22,911 nt of DNA from Amoebophrya sp. AT5.2 (taxonomy: Eukaryota > Sar > Dinophyceae > Syndiniales > Amoebophryaceae). Below the pieces are notes generated by a model. The model ran no database searches, was not told the origin of the DNA, and saw only the letters and a list, made by a program, of their open reading frames with translations. Of the stretch, positions 17,670 to 22,911 are shown in pieces. How positions within the stretch are numbered: position 1 is the first letter of the stretch; each line of letters begins with the position of its first letter. Position numbers and translations under genes: made by a program. The stretch covers positions 1 through 22,911 of the forward strand of contig RXOD01004400.1 of assembly GCA_005223375.1 (NCBI GenBank), given 5' to 3'.

Positions 17670-20384
17670 ATGTCGGGCTCCCGTCACTCAGAACAAAACC
17701 GTCAAGAAAGGCAGAAGCAGCCGTCTTTGTGCATCTACAATCTGGGTTTGCTCGTTACCTGTGACCGCGACCTTGGGTTGAGGAAGACAGCGTCTTCCCG
17801 TAGAAGTTCCCCTGGTGGTGGTGATGGAGATGGAACGCTCTTGAAGCGATCACGTCGAAGAATGGCCGTTTACGAGCATGCGCCGATTGTTGTCGTGGAG
17901 CAAGTGGTGTCTCTGCTCAAAAACGATTCGAGCGAGTGAGTCGCGCGAGCTGTATCGTATATCTCGAACTTCTTACAAATAATACGTGACCGTGTACTAA
18001 TTTTCAAGAATTTTCCAAGGAAGCTTAATAAAGAATGCTGGAGCAGTTTGGTCGTGGTTCTGCGCACCACGAGGGTCTGACGGCGGCTGTGTTGCACCCG
18101 CTGGACTGGCTGGAGGCTGCGTCCGAAGTGGAGAACCCGTTCCGCATCGACATCGAGCAGACCGATTTTCTTTCCAGCATGTTCAAGTTGCTCTTCGACG
18201 AACGGCTGTCCTACGTCATCTACATCGGAGAGCGGGGCCATGCCCGGCGGAAAGTCAAAGTGTCAGTGGCGGACGCTGCGACGAAGGCGGTGGACGAGCA
18301 GCACGTGCAGGACGCGCTCGCAGGCGGTCCTGGGTACGGGGAGATGCTGCGAAGTGGGTACGGAGAATCCTCTGCCACCGTCGACATCCCTTTGGCTGGT
18401 GAAGAAGTAGATGTGGCCAGTACTAGGAATGGGCGGAAAAATAACGATGGTGAAGATCATTTTGATGGGGTTCGGATTGGGGGGGAAGAAGAAGATGTTG
18501 CTCAGGAGGTGGAAAAAGGCAATAGCAATGTAGCTGGCGACGATATGAACAGCGGCACGGGGACCACGGGGGGCAAGCGCAAGAACAGGACCGACCCCGT
18601 GATCGAGATTTTGTCAAGGAGCATCGCGTTTTCGGGGGCCGCTTCGCTGCGGGAGATCAAGGGCTGGTTCACGAAGCTCGAGGGCACGGACGAGCGGGCG
18701 TTTTTCCAGCTCGAGATGTTTCTACAGCTGGCGGAGGTGCGGGCCTACCGTGTCTGGATCACTCTGCACGCTAACGGCCGCTGCGACGCCGGCATCACGT
18801 TTTTGGAGGTCCGGCCCAGACCACCGAAGCAGGCTGCGAGCGGGACAACTGCGGGTGGGGCTCCTTCCTCTTCTTCCACAACAGGGGCTGATGACGGTGA
18901 TGATGATCATACCAACAGCCGAACGGTCCACCAAAACACGGCATTCGTCCCGTCCCGCGACGACTACCTCGAGCTGATCACGCACGTGGACTCCTTTCTT
19001 CCCCAGCACGAGGACGGCGGGTTTTTTCTGCAGCACATGTACCGGGAGAACTGGCTGCTGCAGGAAGTCAGCTTTTCCCTCTACCGCCCGTACCTCTGCG
19101 GGTTGGGGTGCGTGCACATGTCCGCGGTGCTGTTCCCCACCGCCCGGCCCTCCGTGTTCCCTTCCTCCGCCGCGGCGGCAGCGGGCTTACGAACAGGCGA
19201 TGGGAACAGGCGGTAAGTGTAGGGAACTGGTATATAAGTGTTTGCTAGCCTAGGCCTAGCTTGCTAGGTGATGGGTCCCGACTTGGCGATGGCGGACGCG
19301 GAGTGCCTCTGCCTATACTAGTTGGCGGATTTTCATTTTTGCCCTTCTAGATGGCGAGCGCGTCTGAAGGCGCGCGGAACCGCCCAGCGCGATTTCAGGG
19401 ATACCCCATTAGGGACGAGGGTACTAGGGGGAGGCGTCGAGAAGTGAGACACCGAGACGAGGTAGAGGGAGGTTGTCGTGGAAGGCCACTGACTGCAGTC
19501 GTGACGAGGCCTGAAAGCAGGGCAAAAAATGCCCTCTAGGGTGGCGATTGGTTGTCGGCTGTACTAGTAGTAGTACTAGGCTGCAGGAGTGACTGCGCCA
19601 GGTCTGCCGACCGCGACAAGCCGCCTTTCCTTTTACTGCGCGCCTCTTTTTAGGACGCACAGAAAGGGCACCGCGAAGAGCCCCTCCCAAAATTCACCGA
19701 CCACAACTTCTTACCCACTTACCATCGCTGGTCCCACCATAGGGCTTCGACGCCGACACTTCAGCAGCGGGTCTGTTGCGAGGTGGTGGGGCTGCGGCGG
19801 AAGCAGCTGGCGGGAGCGGTGGGGGTACTGCTGCTACTCCATCAATACCGGCGGCTTCGACAAAGGGGGCGCATTCTTCTAGTAAACTCTCAGCGCCCCC
19901 CTCTGGAGGCAGCGCGGCGGCCCAGACGACCGCCGGTAATGGGAGCGCCTTTGCGAGCGAGGCGGTGTTCTTTTTCGAGGCGCTGGGCTTCGCCTGTCCG
20001 GGCGAGGAGGTGCTGCGCCACCTGTTCGAGGCGAAGCCGGATTCGGGTCTGGTCGTGGGCCACTTCGGCCCGCACGGGCTGCTGAAACTGAGCTGCCACT
20101 TCGAGATGAAGTCCACCATGCACACGGAGATTGTGGCGCTGCCGCTGGCCAAAGCCCTCCACAGGGAGATGGAGAGGGAGATGAAGATGGCGGCCGCAGG
20201 AGAGGTGCGGGAGACGTGGGCGGAGCTGCGAGAGAGCCCCATGTTCGTGGAGACGGCCACAGGCGAGGACCTCCTAGACGCGCGGTTCGTGCAGTTCTGC
20301 GCAAACTCACTGGGGTACCAAATGTCGCTGGGCTACTGCGTCATGCACGAAGCAGAAGCGCGGATACTGAAAGGACACCTGTAG
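17670..20384 (+). CDS. Unrecognised protein, reconstructed from three exons
   Basis: Exon 1 is 17670-17935, exon 2 begins at 18034, exon 3 ends at TAG 20382-20384. The first junction is GT-AG with phase 2 on both sides and turns NDSSE|MLEQ into one frame. The second junction is unclear. Joining 19210 to 19743 keeps the frame (694 residues) but gives a CG-AG intron. Using the canonical GTAAGT at 19213 requires the AG at 19881-19882 (648 residues). GTAAGT with the AG at 19742 is out of frame. The C-terminal frame is clearly coding (FFFEALGFACPGEEVLRHLF; FVQFCANSLGYQMSLGYC). Folded blocks alternate with acidic or Ala/Gly/Ser linkers. Other blocks are LHPLDWLEAASEVENPFRID, LREIKGWFTKLEGTDERAFF and DDYLELITHVDSFLPQHEDG. 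No signal peptide, membrane span or known motif is seen. Confidence 0.6.
17936..18033 (+). other. Short conventional intron (98 bp)
   Basis: GTGAGT start, AAAG end, and TACTAAT at about 17996-18002, close to the classical branch-site consensus, about 30 bases before the acceptor. The AG at 18032-18033 is the only nearby acceptor that keeps the frame with the exon starting at 17670. Confidence 0.65.
19211..19742 (+). mobile_element. Intron with introner-like copy 2
   Basis: This interval stops the frame at TAA 19214-19216 and is homologous to the SNARE intron. Shared blocks are GTAGGGAACTG near the start, TAGAGGGAGG..GGAAGGCCAC, 19513-19551 (AAAGCAGGGCAAAAAA..AGGGTGGCGATTGG), GCAGGAGTG, GTCTGCCGACC, AAAGGGCACCGCGAAGAGCC, and the 3' end CTTACCCACTTACCA...TGGTCCCACCATAG. 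The start GCGGTAAGT has a partly matching inverted copy ACTTACCA at 19717-19724. AGG flanks it at 19208-19210 and 19741-19743. A small internal hairpin AGGGCA/TGCCCT is at 19519-19535. Exact splice borders are unclear; see the gene entry. Confidence 0.7.
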
Positions 20385-20966
20385 CGGCCTGCCTGTTTGG
20401 AGTAGATGTAGAAGAGAAGTTCTTCTCGGCGCCGGGCCGAGCACACGGCGGCGCTGGGACCATGGTGCGAGTGGCTAGGAGCAAGTATATTAGTAGCGCT
20501 AACGCTATCTTCGCTATCGGTCAGTTGAAAATGATAAGTACAGATGCTCCTGAATAAAATTACACCACGATAATTCTTTCGCTGCCCAGCAGCTTGATGT
20601 CCCAGGAAGATGAGGCTTTCCGTCTGATTCCCGTTGGAGGAGCGTCGAAGCCTTTGCGTTTGTCCGATCGAGGACCGGAAGGATGAGCTCTCGCCGATTG
20701 CTACGCGTGAAATGCAAGGCACAACTGTCGACGTGGTAGTACTTCTACTTACGAGCGGTAGCGCCATCTTTGTGTCTACTACTACTGGACATTCAAAATC
20801 AAATCATTGTGTAAAAGTGATCGTGGCACGCGTGGTTGTGGATCAAAATACTTAAAGCATCAATTCCTTCTACGCTGGATGAAGTAGCGAGAGCGACGGA
20901 CACGGAGGGAGCGTGTCTGTTTTGCCGGTGAAAGGAGTGCGTTAGCTTCTGTGGTCGGAGCGGATC
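20385..20966. other. Intergenic region, no gene seen
   Basis: No ORF or repeat of note. AATAAA at about 20554 could be a polyadenylation signal for the upstream gene, but such signals are not reliable in this kind of organism. Confidence 0.45.
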
Positions 20967-22740
20967 ATGATAAGAAAGTGCGCTATGGGAGCTCGAGCCG
21001 TCAACATCTGCTACAACTCCGGCTGCAACAGCTTGTTGATGGCGCCGCCACCTCTGTTCCTGTTCAGCTTCAGGAAATCAACGCTAGGGACGACGACCAC
21101 GTGGTCTGCAGTGCTTTTCTACTCCCTAGCGGTTCCTCTTGCGGCATTTCTGTTCCTGCTGCCCCTTGCCACAGCAGACGAGGATGCCAACCTATTGCGG
21201 CGGACGGAGCCTCCGTTTTCCTCCAGTAAGGGTGGACAAATCTCCTCTCTGCAGCCTCCGGAGCAGGCCCTGGCGCTGTCGGCTCCGGTCCCGAAACACG
21301 CGGCAGCTATTTTTGGCGATCATGCTACAGCATCAACATCTTCAAGAACAGCAACTCCTTCTTCTTCAACAGCGGCGGCGGCTGCTCCGGAGGACAGGGA
21401 GAACACGCCCCAGCATCGGACTCCGTGGTGGAGCGCTCCGTCGTTCTTGAGCTCGAGGCCGCGGGCGTCGAGGTCTTCCTTCGCGAGCGGCGCGGAAGAC
21501 GAAGGGGAGCACGAGGGATCGGACGACGCGCAGGTTCTGAGGGAGGAGTTTATTGCTCTGGGCGGCCGGGTGCCTGGGCTCCGTTTTCCCGTGCGGCAGC
21601 CTCTGCGGGGCCCCACCCCGGAATTGCTGGAGGACGACGAGGACGAAGCTGCGTTCCTCCAGCTCCTGCGCGAGGCATCGGGCTCGGGGGAGGCGCGGTG
21701 GAGCTCCAACATCACCTCGTCCACCACACTCAAGGATATAATTGTTCTAAACCACCCAGAGGACTTCGTCGATCCGGAGCGGCCATCGATCGCGAGGTCG
21801 GTCCTCGCAGAGCTGCACGCGAACCGGCGCGCGGGGCGACTGGCACGCGAAGAGGGCTCCGACCCACTGGGGGTGTACGACTTGGAGCAAGCCCTGCGGA
21901 AGTCTGAGTGGCTCCGCCGGCGGAGGCGGCAGGCGCGGCTGCGGAAGACGCTGTTGGACTTGGAAGGCGGGGGGGCGGGTCTGGCACTGTTGCAACTACG
22001 AGTAAAACAGAGGTCGAAGTGGACTCGCAGGGAAAGTCTCTCCCTGTTCATGACTGGACGGTCCGGCCGTGGTGGGTCGCTGCCTGTTTTAGTTGGAGGT
22101 CGGCCAGGGAACATGAGCGCAACCATGCTCGAACTGGAGCAAGGGAGTGAGAGCACGATCACGGCCACGACCACGATTCGAGATGTACCGTATTGTTCGG
22201 AGACTGACTGCGGGTGGTACAGCTTGGGGCGGAGCGACCTTAACTACGCGTCGGATTCCACCAGCGACTCCGGTGTCGGAAGAAATCACTATCACGAGCT
22301 CGTGTCAAAAGGCGTCGACTGGAAGGAGACGATTCCCGATTTGTTTTGTCACCCGCGCAACTTCGACAAGTGCCTGGAGCGATGCACGAAGGCGCGGATC
22401 GACGGCACGTATCCCTGCTACGCCGTCACACAGTATGAGTACCATCATTCTTATTCTGGGTGTCTCCACAAATGCATCCTTCGCTCGTTGGAAGTAGCGG
22501 CGAGCAGCGGAATGTACAGCGACTCCTGGACAGTGACGCCCGAGCCCGGAAGCGGTTACCTCGAGGCCAAGCTGTGTGTGTTCGAGACGGAGAGGCTCAA
22601 ATGCCAGCAGACGGGCTATCTGAGCACCACCCGCGGCCAGTCCTCGAGTTACGCGATCGTCACCCACGGAGACTGCGGCTACAATGGGATGGACTTTGTC
22701 ACAGACAGATACGAGTGCCAGTACGCGGCCGCGTCGCTTG
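20967..22740 (+). CDS. Signal-anchor or secreted protein with cysteine-rich C-terminal region, 3' end unresolved
   Basis: ATG at 20967, with further in-frame ATGs at 20985 and 21039. The hydrophobic segment WSAVLFYSLAVPLAAFLFLL (~46-65) followed by PLATADED looks like a signal anchor or a late-placed signal peptide. Residues ~70-230 are low-complexity Ser/Ala/Pro/Glu-rich. A basic helical stretch follows (LRKSEWLRRRRRQARLRKTL). From ~400 on there are twelve cysteines in about 185 residues, including CHPRNFDKCLERC and SGCLHKC, as in disulfide-bonded outside domains. The last part, HGDCGYNGMDF...ECQYAAASLG, resembles Cys-rich repeats that are common in dinoflagellate and other algal surface proteins (recalled pattern, not a match). 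The frame runs on to TAG 22779-22781, but after SLG it turns into sequence resembling the introners, so I place an exon end near 22740 (donor G|GTGTCC). Function unknown. Confidence 0.6.
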
Positions 22741-22911
22741 GTGTCCTAAGATTGGATAAATCGATCTCGGCGATCGGCTAGAGGACGAAGCGCCGGGCGG
22801 TTTCAGAGATGCCCCATTGTGGGGGGTGGGGGTGCTGAGGGGGTAGATGAGGTTGAGTGTGGGAGGTAGCAGGGTCGGGGGTACGGCGTCGGGAGGTGAG
22901 CCATCGGTAGG
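22741..22911 (+). mobile_element. Partial introner-like copy 3, cut by the window end
   Basis: From about 22785 the sequence follows the 5' half of copy 2: GAAGCGCCGGGCGG..TTTCAGAGATGCCCCATT lines up with GAACCGCCCAGCGCGATTTCAGGGATACCCCATT at 19378-19411, then both become G-rich (GGGGGTGCTGAGGGGGTAGA against GAGGGTACTAGGGGGAGGCG). The start of the intron is uncertain; GTGTCCTAAG at 22741 does not match the G[T/C]GGTAAGT start of the other copies. Confidence 0.45.

Noticed and set aside
19783..20085. Alternative exon 3 frame reached by GTAAGT(19213)-AG(19742)
   Set aside because: It yields an Arg-rich product that stops at 20085, while the neighbouring frame to 20384 looks like real folded protein.
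1..22911. tRNA, rRNA, snRNA, spliced-leader or CRISPR features
   Set aside because: I looked for their conserved boxes by eye and saw none; a covariance-model scan would be needed to exclude small RNAs.

Overview
The window looks like nuclear DNA of a protist, most likely an alveolate and possibly a dinoflagellate. Six of the seven protein genes I support are interrupted or uninterrupted cellular genes and one is a retroelement ORF. All seven lie on the + strand, head to tail, as is common in dinoflagellates. TAA and TAG both end convincing genes, so the standard nuclear code fits and a ciliate-type code does not. Long Ala/Ser/Gly and acidic low-complexity linkers, spliceosomal introns and a LINE-type reverse transcriptase also fit. 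Two non-allelic introns are homologous to each other (introners). Introners are known from a few protist groups, including parasitic dinoflagellates such as Amoebophrya. The assignment to that neighbourhood is inference, not a match.

Layout: 2-1309 is the 3' part of an unrecognised gene. 2127-3976 is a Qa-SNARE (syntaxin-like) gene with one intron. 3977-5637 has no convincing gene but holds a strong hairpin. 5638-7209 is a secreted protein with degenerate ankyrin-like units. 7555-10518 is a long open LINE-type reverse transcriptase ORF without an endonuclease domain. 12019-16029 is a large guanylate-binding-protein-like GTPase. 16920-17390 is a small unrecognised gene. 17670-20384 is an unrecognised gene that I rebuild as three exons. 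20967 to at least 22740 is a signal-peptide or signal-anchor protein with a cysteine-rich C-terminal part, which seems to be broken by a further intron near the window end.

The most interesting feature is the intron family. The SNARE intron (about 2744-3126) and the second intron of the 17670 gene (about 19211-19742) share blocks along their length, the same 3' terminus and a G[T/C]GGTAAGT start. Each has an inverted copy of that start near its 3' end and is flanked by AGG. A third, partial relative begins at the very end of the window. The 17670 gene also has a short ordinary intron with a TACTAAT branch-site-like motif, so the two intron classes sit in one gene.

The genes do not form an obvious pathway. 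Two (SNARE and GBP-like GTPase) act on membranes, and two carry N-terminal secretion signals.
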